Source: Coriobacteriia bacterium (GTDB lineage: Bacteria; Actinomycetota; Coriobacteriia; Anaerosomatales; SLCP01). Taken from it: DNA of 9,936 nt. Below the pieces are notes generated by a model. It was not told where the DNA came from, made no database searches, and saw only the letters and a list, made by a program, of their open reading frames with translations. Made by a program: the position numbers and the translations under genes. Shown one piece after another: positions 1 through 5,120 of this stretch. How positions within the stretch are numbered: position 1 is the first letter of the stretch; every line of letters starts with the position of its first letter. The stretch lies in assembly GCA_007125735.1 (NCBI GenBank), contig SLCP01000103.1, positions 1 to 9,936 on the forward strand. The letters run 5' to 3'.

Positions 1-1355
1 AGGGCGACCTCGCTCAGTGGGATCACGGCGAGGAGCGAGAGGGCGACGATGATGGGCAGTCCCGCCCCCGTCGACCATGCGTATGCCGCGAACACCGCGA
101 CGAGCAGGGCCGTCATCGCGACCAGGCTCCCCCAGTAGAACGAGCCGCGGAAGCGGAGCGGGCCTCGGTGGAGACGCTCGCGTGCTCGCGGGGCATACGA
201 GATGTGGCGCTCGAGTTCGAGGCGACCCTCACCAAGCAGGTAGTGGCCGATGTGGCCTGCGACCTCGCCGAGGCGTCCGGACGCCAGTTCCACGGCCGCG
301 GTGGCGACCTGTACCTCGTCTTTGGGTGAGCGCTTCGCGAGCATCTCGAGCGCCTGGCGGTATCGGTCGCGGCTCTCGAAGTCCATGCGGTGATAGACCC
401 CTGCGGGGTCGCGCCGCAGCACCTGCTCGACCACGCTCGTATCCTCGAAGAAGCGCTTCCAATCGAGCGCTTCGAGGAAGCGCAGCGAGGTGATCGTATT
501 GGCTATCGATACCTGGTCGGTGGCTTGTTCCTGCTGAAGCTGATGGGTGAGCGCGTCGACTTCCATGCCGGTGCGCTCGAGCGAGCGCCCGACCGCCGCT
601 CCCACCGCTTCCGAGCCGGTCTCGCGTCCCTGGAGCCGCTGCGAGAGTCGCGCGACGAACGCGAGGGGCTCGCTGCGGGCGACAGACTCGAGATCGTCGA
701 GCAGACCCTGCAGCTCTCGCGGATCCTCTTGTGCGGTCAGGAGAAGCCGCTCGGCCCACTCGTCAGCCGCGAGCGTCGCGCGGTACACCTCGACGACTCG
801 CGCCGAGAGGCGACGCAGGTTCTCGGCGAGCGCGATCCTCAGCACGATAGGGACGGCCCACACCTCGCCGATCGTCAGCGGAGACTTCTCCTGGTATCCG
901 CCGAGGAATCGGCCGATGAAGTGCTCGTCGAGGAGCGCGTCGGTGTAGGTCACGAGCGCGAGCGCGATCTCGAACACGCGCGGCAAGCCGGCGTTGGGAC
1001 CTTCGAGGAGGCGCGGTAGCTCGGCGCCGTAGTGCTCCGGGAGGTCTGCGCGCACGGCGCGGATCTGGGCTTGCACGAGGTAGTGGTTGTCGAGGAGCCA
1101 CTCGGTGGCGGCAGGCACGGGGTGGCCTTCGCGCATGGCTGCGGTGAGCGTGCGATTATCGGCTTCCAGGTCGGTGGCGACCGACTCGAGGAGCGAGAGC
1201 AGCGGTGTGCTCGCCGATGGCAGCACCTCGGAGCGGTGTGAGGTGGCAAGCTCGCGAGCTCGGCGGGAGGCGCGACCAGGACTCAGCAACTCGCGCCTAA
1301 GGGGCTCGTCGGCATCATCGCGTGCCGCTGGCACCTGCGTACGCTCCTCTGGCAC
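1..1355 (-). CDS. ndvB: Cyclic beta-1,2-glucan synthase-like protein, N-terminal part (3' end outside window)
   Basis: The GTG start at 1355 is preceded by GAGGAGGGAG, and the frame stays open to the window edge (451 codons). I recognise the N-terminal region of NdvB/Cgs-type cyclic beta-1,2-glucan synthases, which build periplasmic glucan from UDP-glucose at the inner membrane. Diagnostic blocks are WLLDNHYLVQ (86-95), LTIGEVWAVPIVLRIALAENLRRL (160-183), SIANTITSLRFLEALDW (283-299), FFEDTSVVEQVLRRDPAGVY (302-321) and MDFESRDRYR (324-333). Two hydrophobic segments follow at about 407-427 and 432-449, where the family has its first membrane helices. The glycosyltransferase and phosphorylase-like domains would lie beyond position 1, so activity cannot be judged. 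A weak minus-strand -10 (TACACT, complement of 1389-1394) lies upstream without a convincing -35. The first ~50 residues are poorly conserved. The family is best known from Proteobacteria but has homologs in other anaerobes; a related protein with another glycan product is possible. Confidence 0.5.
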   Translation of the reverse strand, partial: MPEERTQVPAARDDADEPLRRELLSPGRASRRARELATSHRSEVLPSASTPLLSLLESVATDLEADNRTLTAAMREGHPVPAATEWLLDNHYLVQAQIRAVRADLPEHYGAELPRLLEGPNAGLPRVFEIALALVTYTDALLDEHFIGRFLGGYQEKSPLTIGEVWAVPIVLRIALAENLRRLSARVVEVYRATLAADEWAERLLLTAQEDPRELQGLLDDLESVARSEPLAFVARLSQRLQGRETGSEAVGAAVGRSLERTGMEVDALTHQLQQEQATDQVSIANTITSLRFLEALDWKRFFEDTSVVEQVLRRDPAGVYHRMDFESRDRYRQALEMLAKRSPKDEVQVATAAVELASGRLGEVAGHIGHYLLGEGRLELERHISYAPRARERLHRGPLRFRGSFYWGSLVAMTALLVAVFAAYAWSTGAGLPIIVALSLLAVIPLSEVA

Positions 1356-1474
1356 TCGTGCTCCCTCCTCGGCGTGTTCTGTCGAACCAGTGTATTCCAC
1401 AGAACGGAGTTGGTCGCGCGCTTGCTACTCAAGGCGCGACTCGGCACAGTAGAAGGTAGCTCGGCAGGCGCTGG

Positions 1475-1503
1475 TTGCGATGCGATACCCGCCGGGGTAT
1501 ACT
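1475..1503 (+). promoter_or_regulatory. Sigma-70-type promoter of the rhodanese-thioredoxin gene
   Basis: TTGCGA (1475-1480) and TATACT (1498-1503) are separated by exactly 17 bp, a near-consensus housekeeping promoter. Initiation near 1510 would leave a leader of about 20 nt that contains the Shine-Dalgarno site GAGGAGG (1521-1527) before the ATG at 1532. Because the -35 coincides with the TTG at 1475, that TTG is not a plausible translation start. Confidence 0.5.
1485..1500. promoter_or_regulatory. Inverted-repeat operator overlapping the -10 (CsoR/CstR-like)
   Basis: ATACCCGCCGGGGTAT is a perfect 6-bp inverted repeat with a 4-bp centre. It sits in the promoter spacer and covers the first half of the -10, a position where a bound repressor would block RNA polymerase. 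The core TACC-6 bp-GGTA resembles operators of CsoR-family repressors (copper-sensing CsoR, persulfide-sensing CstR). CstR commonly controls rhodanese-type genes, which fits the gene downstream. The symmetry and position are seen directly; the regulator assignment is inferred, and no regulator gene is in the window. Confidence 0.5.
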
Positions 1504-1531
1504 CTGCCGGACACCACAACGAGGAGGTTCG

Positions 1532-2245
1532 ATGGGTCAGAGGCAATGGGTCGTCTGGGCGATAGCGGCGGTGGCCGTCGTCGGTCTCGGCGTGCTGCTG
1601 TTCAGCCCCGCAGGCGGCGGTGCTCAGGACGTGTCGCCGGAGCGCTCCGCCGAGCTGGTGGCGGAAGGCGTGCGCGTCATCGACGTGCGCACCCCGGGCG
1701 AGTACGAGATGAGTCACATAGAGAGAGCCGAGAACGTGCCGATGAACAGGCTCGCACAAGCGGCGACGAACTGGGACCGCGACGAACCGCTCCTCGTCTA
1801 CTGCACCACCGGCGCTCGGTCGGGTGACGCCGTGCGCTACCTCGCAGACCAGGGGTTTGCGAACGTCTACCACCTCGCTGCGGGGATCATCGCCTATCAA
1901 GGGGCTATCGTGTCGGGGAGCGACCAGGTCGAGATCGCCGAGATGCCCGATGATGTCGTGCCGGGGGACGGGCCGGTGCTCCTCGTCTTCTCCACCGATT
2001 GGTGACCCGCGTGCAAGACGATGAAGCCTGTGGTCGACAGGCTCGAGCAGGAGTACACGGGAACGGTGGAGTTCAAGGTCTACGATGTCGACAAGAGCCA
2101 GGAAGGCGCGGAGCTCATGCGCTCGTACGGGGCGCAGTACGTGCCGACGTTCGTGTTCCTGAACTCCGATGGGTCGGAGGCGGGCAGGCTCGTGGGCGAG
2201 GTCGCCGAGAACGACATGAAGGCACAGCTCGACGTATTGCGCTAA
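1532..2245 (+). CDS. Membrane-anchored rhodanese-thioredoxin fusion selenoprotein (UGA = Sec158)
   Basis: ATG at 1532 follows GAGGAGG. The frame reads 157 codons to UGA (2003-2005) and continues in the same frame for 79 more to TAA. Residues 7-24 form an uncleaved-looking membrane anchor after a short basic start, so the domains should lie outside the cytoplasm. Residues ~33-130 are a rhodanese domain with DVRTPGEY (51-58) and the active loop CTTGARS, catalytic Cys91. Residues ~140-237 are a thioredoxin fold: VLLVFSTDW (149-157), then U158-P-A-C161-K, and the cis-Pro motif VPTF. The UGA replaces the nucleophilic first Cys of WCxxC, and a SECIS-like hairpin follows. Likely role: the rhodanese moves sulfane sulfur (persulfide) and the UxxC thioredoxin reduces it or partner disulfides; the substrate is unknown. 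It appears to be a single-gene transcript. A nonsense mutation or base error (TGC/TGT to TGA) is the alternative, but the intact C-terminal domain and the hairpin argue against decay. Confidence 0.5.
2025..2043 (+). promoter_or_regulatory. Bacterial SECIS-like hairpin for UGA 2003-2005
   Basis: AGCCTGT-GGTCG-ACAGGCT forms a perfect 7-bp stem with a GGUCG loop. The loop opens 27 nt after the UGA, inside the roughly 16-37 nt window known for bacterial SECIS elements. It begins with GGUC, like the SelB-recognised loop of E. coli fdhF mRNA (GGUCU). The hairpin lies within the coding sequence for residues 165-171, the first thioredoxin helix after the active site. Sequence and pairing are seen directly; SelB binding is inferred from resemblance. 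Confidence 0.5.
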
Positions 2246-2288
2246 CGGGCGAGTGCGTGCGCGTGCAAACAACACGGAGCGGCGGCCA

Positions 2289-2312
2289 TCGCGTAGCGGA
2301 AGCGATACGCGA
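2289..2312 (+). terminator. Possible terminator hairpin after the selenoprotein gene
   Basis: TCGCGTA-10 nt-TACGCGA makes a perfect 7-bp stem starting 43 nt after the TAA. No T-run follows, so it would be an imperfect intrinsic terminator or simply an RNA 3'-end-stabilising hairpin. It is called from position and symmetry only. Confidence 0.5.
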
Positions 2313-2530
2313 CGTGTGAACGAGGGTACATATTACGTAGGCAGGCATCCGGAACCGCAGGACGCCAGGCCGCTTGACAACCGAGGCGGTCAAGTGAGGT
2401 GAGGGCTTCTCATTGGATGAGACGCTGAACCAGGACTCGACCGGGATGGCAGATGAAGACCTCCGGACGGCCGGTAGTTGCGAGTCGGCATGTCAGTGAG
2501 TGATCGAAGGTACTGTCGGATGTTCGACTG

Positions 2531-2713
2531 CCTCGCACGAAGAGGTAGAAGGGTATCGATCGGAATCTGTGATCATGGCCACGGAGAGTCGGGCATAAGC
2601 CCCTGGATGTGCGAGGGTGCGGCCGAGAGGGAACGTACTCACTCGGCCAAGAGCTCTCAAGGATATCCCTTTGGAGGGGAACCTCGGGCGGTGCGAAGGC
2701 CATCCCGGTTTTT
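2531..2713 (+). ncRNA. Candidate structured RNA of unknown class
   Basis: CCTCGCAC (2531-2538) is perfectly complementary to GTGCGAGG (2609-2616), giving an 8-bp closing stem. It encloses a GGGC-ATAA-GCCC hairpin (2591-2602). A second 7-bp stem, GGCCGAG/CTCGGCC (2621-2627 with 2642-2648), follows, and the block ends in a GC-rich hairpin plus TTTTT (2709-2713). Nested stems followed by a terminator look like a small RNA gene. I compared it by eye with tmRNA, RNase P RNA, SRP RNA, tRNA-Sec and common riboswitches and found no match. No convincing promoter is visible and the 5' end is a guess. Confidence 0.5.
2680..2713 (+). terminator. Possible Rho-independent terminator
   Basis: AACC..GGG (2680-2688) pairs with CCCGGTT (2704-2710) with a small bulge and an inner GG/CC pair, followed directly by a T-run ending at 2713. 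It would stop plus-strand transcripts, either the candidate RNA or read-through from the selenoprotein gene. The stem is imperfect. Confidence 0.5.
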
Positions 2714-2737
2714 CATGTTCTCCGCAGCTTGTGAGAG

Positions 2738-2753
2738 CCCGCCGTCCGGCGGG
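2738..2753 (-). terminator. Hairpin downstream of glnB
   Basis: CCCGCC-GTCC-GGCGGG forms a 6-bp all-GC stem 29 bases beyond the glnB stop codon. On the minus strand it is not followed by a U-run, so it is at best a weak intrinsic terminator; being symmetric, it could act on either strand. Confidence 0.5.
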
Positions 2754-2781
2754 TTCCTGCGTTCGCGCCCCTGACTCAGGC

Positions 2782-3120
2782 TTACAGCGCTTGGGAGCCG
2801 TTCTCGCCCGTGCGGATTCGCAGCGCCTGCTCGACGTTGGTGACGAACACCTTGCCGTCACCCATGGCGCCGGTGCGGGCAGTCGACAGGATGGTCTCGA
2901 TCACTTCCTGGACCTCGTGATCGTAGACGACCGCCATGACCATCACTTTGGGCACCAAGCCGACATGATAGTCGCCCCCACGCCACCGCTGCGTGACTCC
3001 GCCCTGAACACCATGCCCCTTGACCTCGAAGACCGTCATGCCTGCTCGCTCGAGTTCGTCGAGTGCGGCGCGGACGCATTCGAGCTTCTCGGGCCGGAAC
3101 ACCGCTTCGACCTTCTTCAC
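2782..3120 (-). CDS. glnB: Nitrogen regulatory PII protein
   Basis: This is a trimeric cytoplasmic signal protein that binds 2-oxoglutarate and ATP/ADP and controls ammonium uptake and glutamine synthesis enzymes. The GTG start at 3120 (AAGGGAG ten bases upstream) gives 112 residues, exactly the usual PII length; an upstream in-frame ATG would add an 18-residue tail the family lacks. Ligand residues are present: Gln39, Lys58, Gly87, Lys90, Arg101 and Arg103. The C-terminal signature TARTGAMGDGKVFV is at 80-93. The T-loop keeps Tyr51, the uridylylation site in proteobacteria and adenylylation site in actinobacteria, but differs from E. coli at Gly40, Gln44 and Trp46; position 49 is Gly, not the Ser phosphorylated in cyanobacteria. 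No amtB, glnD or glnA neighbour is seen, so the target cannot be deduced. GlnB versus GlnK naming is arbitrary here. Confidence 0.5.
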   Translation of the reverse strand: MKKVEAVFRPEKLECVRAALDELERAGMTVFEVKGHGVQGGVTQRWRGGDYHVGLVPKVMVMAVVYDHEVQEVIETILSTARTGAMGDGKVFVTNVEQALRIRTGENGSQAL

Positions 3121-3197
3121 GCCGTCGCATCTCCCTTCGTGTTCATGTCGCGTCCTTCGCGGCCGAAAGCGCAAGTGGGCGGGAGGACCGAGACGCC

Positions 3198-3232
3198 CTG
3201 CCCGTCACGAGAGTGTCTCTGGACGGGTGCAG
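3198..3232. promoter_or_regulatory. Hairpin in the presumed glnB leader
   Basis: CCCGTC (3201-3206) pairs with GACGGG (3222-3227). Inside are GAGA/TCTC (3209-3212 with 3216-3219) and outside CTG/CAG (3198-3200 with 3230-3232). It lies about 80-110 bp upstream of the glnB start and would be in its 5' leader if transcription begins farther upstream. No clear minus-strand promoter was found, so its role, leader structure or operator, is open. Confidence 0.5.
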
Positions 3233-3260
3233 GCTCATAGCGTCATCGAACCATGCGGGT

Positions 3261-3331
3261 GTTTCGAACCGGCGAAACGAACGTTTCGCTCTCGTTGCGT
3301 CGCTGTTTCGCCTACCGCGCCCCGTGTTTCC
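3261..3331. repeat. GTTTCG motifs spaced 21-22 bp, including a hairpin palindrome
   Basis: GTTTCG occurs at 3261, 3283 and 3305, exactly 22 bp apart, and a degenerate GTTTCC begins at 3326 (21 bp on). The second copy is also the right arm of the inverted repeat GCGAAAC-GAAC-GTTTCGC (3272-3289). The interval is about two helical turns, so the motifs face the same side of the DNA, as in multi-site operators. The cluster lies between the divergent glnB and tRNA-Ala genes, just upstream of the tRNA promoter. No known regulator is recognised. Confidence 0.5.
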
Positions 3332-3355
3332 GCTCGCGCGGTCGGCGGCTGGGCA

Positions 3356-3364
3356 TGTTATAAT
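3356..3364 (+). promoter_or_regulatory. Extended -10 promoter of tRNA-Ala
   Basis: TGTTATAAT combines the extended TG motif with a perfect TATAAT (3359-3364). No good -35 exists 16-18 bp upstream (about GCGCGG), which extended -10 promoters tolerate. Predicted initiation near 3371 gives a leader of roughly 40 nt before the mature tRNA at 3413. Confidence 0.5.
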
Positions 3365-3412
3365 CACGCGGCTTCCGCCGAGGCAGCAGCTACCAAGGTG
3401 GAACGCGCCCAC

Positions 3413-3487
3413 GGGCGAGTGGCGCAACGGGAGCGCACCTGCTTTGCACGCAGGGGGTTGAGGGTTCGAATCCCTTCTCGTCCACCA
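3413..3487 (+). tRNA. tRNA-Ala (anticodon UGC)
   Basis: A complete 75-nt cloverleaf is visible. The acceptor stem GGGCGAG/CTCGTCC (3413-3419 with 3477-3483) includes the G3:U70 wobble pair that identifies alanine tRNAs. The D stem is GCGC/GCGC. The anticodon stem CCTGC/GCAGG carries the loop TTTGCAC, so the anticodon is TGC, reading GCA codons. The T arm is GAGGG-TTCGAAT-CCCTT, the discriminator is A (3484), and CCA is encoded in the gene (3485-3487). The gene stands alone with its own promoter and terminator. No duplicated 3' end or integrase that would mark it as an attachment site is visible. Confidence 0.5.
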
Positions 3488-3498
3488 TCGATCGGATC

Positions 3499-3538
3499 AC
3501 GCCCCTTCGGCTGTCTGCAGAAGCGACCGAAGGGGCGT
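3499..3538 (+). terminator. Rho-independent terminator of tRNA-Ala
   Basis: ACGCCCCTTCGG and CCGAAGGGGCGT form a perfect 12-bp stem around a 16-nt loop, starting 11 nt after the tRNA. A short T-rich tail (TGTATGT) follows. The stability makes this the clearest terminator in the window, and it separates the tRNA from the antiporter operon. Confidence 0.5.
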
Positions 3539-3626
3539 TGTATGTCACCGCTCCATCGTGACGCGGCCCGATTCTCTGACGCGGCACGGGGCAGCTCATC
3601 GCCGAAGGAGGAGGGGCTTCGGGTAA

Positions 3627-3635
3627 TGGTATAGT
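3627..3635 (+). promoter_or_regulatory. Extended -10 promoter of the antiporter operon
   Basis: TGGTATAGT (extended TG plus TATAGT, 3630-3635) lies 27 bp upstream of the first mrpE ATG, with no recognisable -35 at the normal distance. Initiation near 3642 would give a leader of about 20 nt. It is the only good promoter-like sequence between the tRNA terminator and mrpE. Confidence 0.5.
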
Positions 3636-3662
3636 GACCCCGTTCCCGACCCTTCCACGTGG

Positions 3663-4226
3663 ATGCCGATGCGCCGACCGTCTCCCACATCCCCCATCGC
3701 GCTCATCAGACGGCCGCTCGAGCAAGCGGTCGTGTTCGCACTCGCCTGGGTCGTCATCTCCGATGCCGATCCGGAAGGCTGGATGTTCGGCGTGGCGTTC
3801 GTCGCGCTCGCCACGGCGGCATCACTTAAGCTGACGCCGGTACGCGAGTGGCAGGTCCGGATCCCGGGCGCGATCCGGTTCATGGGCTACTTCGTGCACC
3901 AGTCGGTGGCAGGAGGCGTGGACGTCGCCCGGCGGGTACTGAGCCCCTCGATGCCGATCGATCCCGACATCGTTCGATACCGGATGCGTCTCGAGCCCCG
4001 GCAGGCACGGGTGCTCTTCACCGACACCGTCAGCCTCTTGCCCGGCACGCTCAGCGCCGGCATCGACGACTCGCACATCACCGTCCACGTGCTCGACCGT
4101 GGCCTGCCGATAGCCGAGAGCCTCGCCGAGGTCGAAGAACGTGTCGCTGACGTATACGGTATCGCGTTGCCGCCTGCGCACCACACCCTCGAAGGGTGCG
4201 CCCTGACGGAGGGGGCAGGGTCGTGA
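3663..4226 (+). CDS. mrpE: Na+/H+ antiporter subunit E (MrpE/MnhE, MbhA-like)
   Basis: First gene of the operon; a small membrane subunit of Mrp-type cation/proton antiporters and of the related Mbh/Mbx respiratory complexes. The 187-residue product has hydrophobic segments at about 18-33 and 38-56, an amphipathic stretch at ~66-90, and a cytoplasmic C-terminal domain with the MnhE hallmark SLLPGTL (124-130) followed by ITVHVLDRG (139-147). The ATG at 3663 has no strong Shine-Dalgarno site; the in-frame ATG at 3669 is an equally possible start. The stop overlaps the GTG of mrpF by four bases, indicating translational coupling. MnhE is not ion-conducting itself but is needed for complex assembly and function in characterised systems. 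Confidence 0.5.
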   Translation: MPMRRPSPTSPIALIRRPLEQAVVFALAWVVISDADPEGWMFGVAFVALATAASLKLTPVREWQVRIPGAIRFMGYFVHQSVAGGVDVARRVLSPSMPIDPDIVRYRMRLEPRQARVLFTDTVSLLPGTLSAGIDDSHITVHVLDRGLPIAESLAEVEERVADVYGIALPPAHHTLEGCALTEGAGS

Positions 4227-4510
4227 ACGCCGTGCTCATGGGCTTCGCCGTGGTGCTCCTCCTCACCATCATCGTGGGCCTGACGCGAGTCGAGCGCGGG
4301 CCGTCGCCTGCCGATCGCATGCTCGCCGCACAGCTGTTCGGCACGTCGGGCGTGGCCACGCTGCTGATCCTCGCCCAGGCGCTCGAGACCCCGGCGCTGC
4401 GCGACGTCGCACTCGTCTTCGCGCTGCTTGCCGCGATGGCGACCGTAGCGTTCGTCAAGCGCGCATGGCACCCCGGGCCTTCGGGCGAGGAGGAGCCGCC
4501 ATGTCAGTGA
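4223..4510 (+). CDS. mrpF: Na+/H+ antiporter subunit F (MrpF/MnhF, MbhB-like)
   Basis: The GTG start (4223) lies inside the mrpE stop as GTGA, with a purine-rich GGAGGGGG just upstream. The 95-residue protein has three membrane helices (about 3-20, 36-53, 60-78). The conserved family block is RGPSPADRML (25-34), whose Asp31 is the acidic residue expected between helices 1 and 2 of MnhF. The C-terminal tail is short and acidic. The gene overlaps mrpG by 10 bases. It is a small structural subunit of the membrane antiporter module. Family assignment is firm from size, motif and position between E and G subunits. Confidence 0.5.
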   Translation: MNAVLMGFAVVLLLTIIVGLTRVERGPSPADRMLAAQLFGTSGVATLLILAQALETPALRDVALVFALLAAMATVAFVKRAWHPGPSGEEEPPCQ

Positions 4511-4806
4511 TCGACGTCATCGGTATCGCGTTCCTCGTCGTAGGCGCGGTGTTCTTCATAGCCGGATCCATCGGCGTGGTGCGCTTGCCCGACGTCTACA
4601 CGCGACTCCACGCGCTCACGAAAGCCGACAACCTCGGGCTCGGGTTCGTGATCATCGGCCTGTCGGTGTGGGCGGAATCGTGGATCGTGGTCGCCAAGAT
4701 GGTGCTCATCTGGGGTCTCGTCATCGTCGCGGGCGCCACCGCGGGGCATCTCGTAGCCGAGTCGGCACGGATGGCCCGGATCGTCCCGTGGAGGAAGTCG
4801 TCATGA
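4501..4806 (+). CDS. mrpG: Na+/H+ antiporter subunit G (MrpG/MnhG, MbhC-like)
   Basis: The ATG at 4501 is preceded by GAGGAGGAG, which lies within mrpF. The 101-residue product carries the strongest MnhG signature, GSIGVVRLPDVYTRLHALTK (22-41), followed by ADNLG (42-46). Three hydrophobic helices span about 5-26, 46-62 and 65-86, ending in a basic tail. MnhG is one of the small subunits required for Mrp-type activity and occupies the third place in Mbh/Mbx operons. The stop forms an ATGA overlap with the next gene, so these small subunits are probably made in matched amounts. Confidence 0.5.
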   Translation: MSVIDVIGIAFLVVGAVFFIAGSIGVVRLPDVYTRLHALTKADNLGLGFVIIGLSVWAESWIVVAKMVLIWGLVIVAGATAGHLVAESARMARIVPWRKSS

Positions 4807-5120
4807 CGTACTCGGGATACCTTTACGATCTGCTGCTCATCGGCACGTTGCTCTGGCTCGCCGTGCGCATCCTCGCGGAGGTCAAGCTCTTCAAGGCGGT
4901 CGTGCTCTTCATCGCGTTCGGCCTGCTCATGGCGCTCGCATGGGTTCGTCTCGCCGCGCCCGATATCGCGCTCGCCGAGGCGGCGATCGGTGCCGGCATC
5001 ACCGGCGCGCTCCTGCTCGACGCCGTGGGCCACATGCGCGGACGGGCCGCTCCGTACCCCACCGACGAGCCGGCTGGCGATGCGTCAGCGGTGACCGAGA
5101 TGGGAGACGGCCGTGGCTAG
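4803..5120 (+). CDS. DUF4040 protein, MbhD-like (detached MrpA C-terminal piece)
   Basis: This 105-residue protein has three hydrophobic helices (about 8-24, 30-49, 55-77). It carries the block APDIALAEAAIGAGITGALL (52-71), characteristic of the DUF4040/MbhD family, which corresponds to part of the C-terminal region of full-length MrpA. In Mbh and Mbx structures this subunit lines the ion pathway between the small subunits and the large antiporter-like subunits; the Asp and Glu residues of the motif (Asp54, Glu59) are candidates. The ATG overlaps the mrpG stop (ATGA) and the gene overlaps the next by 8 bases. A separate gene of this type, with no MrpA, marks the operon as Mbh/Mbx-type rather than the classical Bacillus Mrp order. 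Confidence 0.5.
   Translation: MTYSGYLYDLLLIGTLLWLAVRILAEVKLFKAVVLFIAFGLLMALAWVRLAAPDIALAEAAIGAGITGALLLDAVGHMRGRAAPYPTDEPAGDASAVTEMGDGRG

Larger units (their letters stand above)
2246..2781. other. Gene-free convergent intergenic region (536 bp)
   Basis: This stretch lies between the 3' ends of the selenoprotein gene (plus) and glnB (minus). No frame in it has a Shine-Dalgarno site, coding-like codon use or a recognisable motif; the longest open frame (2410-2703, minus) gives an unconvincing protein. It holds several hairpins: TCGCGTA/TACGCGA (2289-2312), CTTGAC/GTCAAG (2373-2394), TCTCAT/ATGAGA (2408-2422), and a structured block from about 2531 to 2713 listed separately. Such a length between convergent 3' ends is more than terminators need, so an RNA gene or gene remnant is possible. 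Confidence 0.5.

Noticed and set aside
390..1019. Long plus-strand open frame opposite the cyclic glucan synthase gene
   Set aside because: It is the antisense of conserved NdvB codons. The product has no recognisable domain and a skewed Arg/Glu composition typical of GC-rich shadow frames.
1475..1531. Upstream TTG start adding 19 residues to the rhodanese-thioredoxin
   Set aside because: The TTG coincides with the promoter -35, so the codon would not be transcribed, and it has no Shine-Dalgarno site. The ATG at 1532 has GAGGAGG and gives a normal membrane anchor.
1532..2005. Treating the rhodanese as a complete gene ending at TGA 2003-2005 and the thioredoxin piece starting at ATG 2021 as a second gene
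   Set aside because: The second piece would start after its active-site region, has no Shine-Dalgarno site, and would lack the first strand, the CxxC motif and the start of helix 1. The conserved in-frame continuation and the hairpin fit recoding better.
2373..2402. TTGACA at 2374-2379 as a promoter for the candidate RNA
   Set aside because: The -35 is perfect, but no -10-like hexamer occurs 16-18 bp downstream (AGGTGA at 17 bp). The TTGAC is also part of a small hairpin.
2410..2703. 97-codon minus-strand frame in the convergent gap
   Set aside because: No Shine-Dalgarno site, no motif, poor codon pattern, and it runs across hairpins and a terminator-like element.
3121..3174. ATG-initiated N-terminal extension of glnB
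   Set aside because: PII proteins start at MKKxxA; the GTG at 3120 reproduces the canonical 112-residue length and has a Shine-Dalgarno site.
3413..3487. tRNA-Ala as an integration site for a mobile element
   Set aside because: No repeat of the tRNA 3' end, no integrase and no change in gene type follow; a terminator and a housekeeping-type operon come next.
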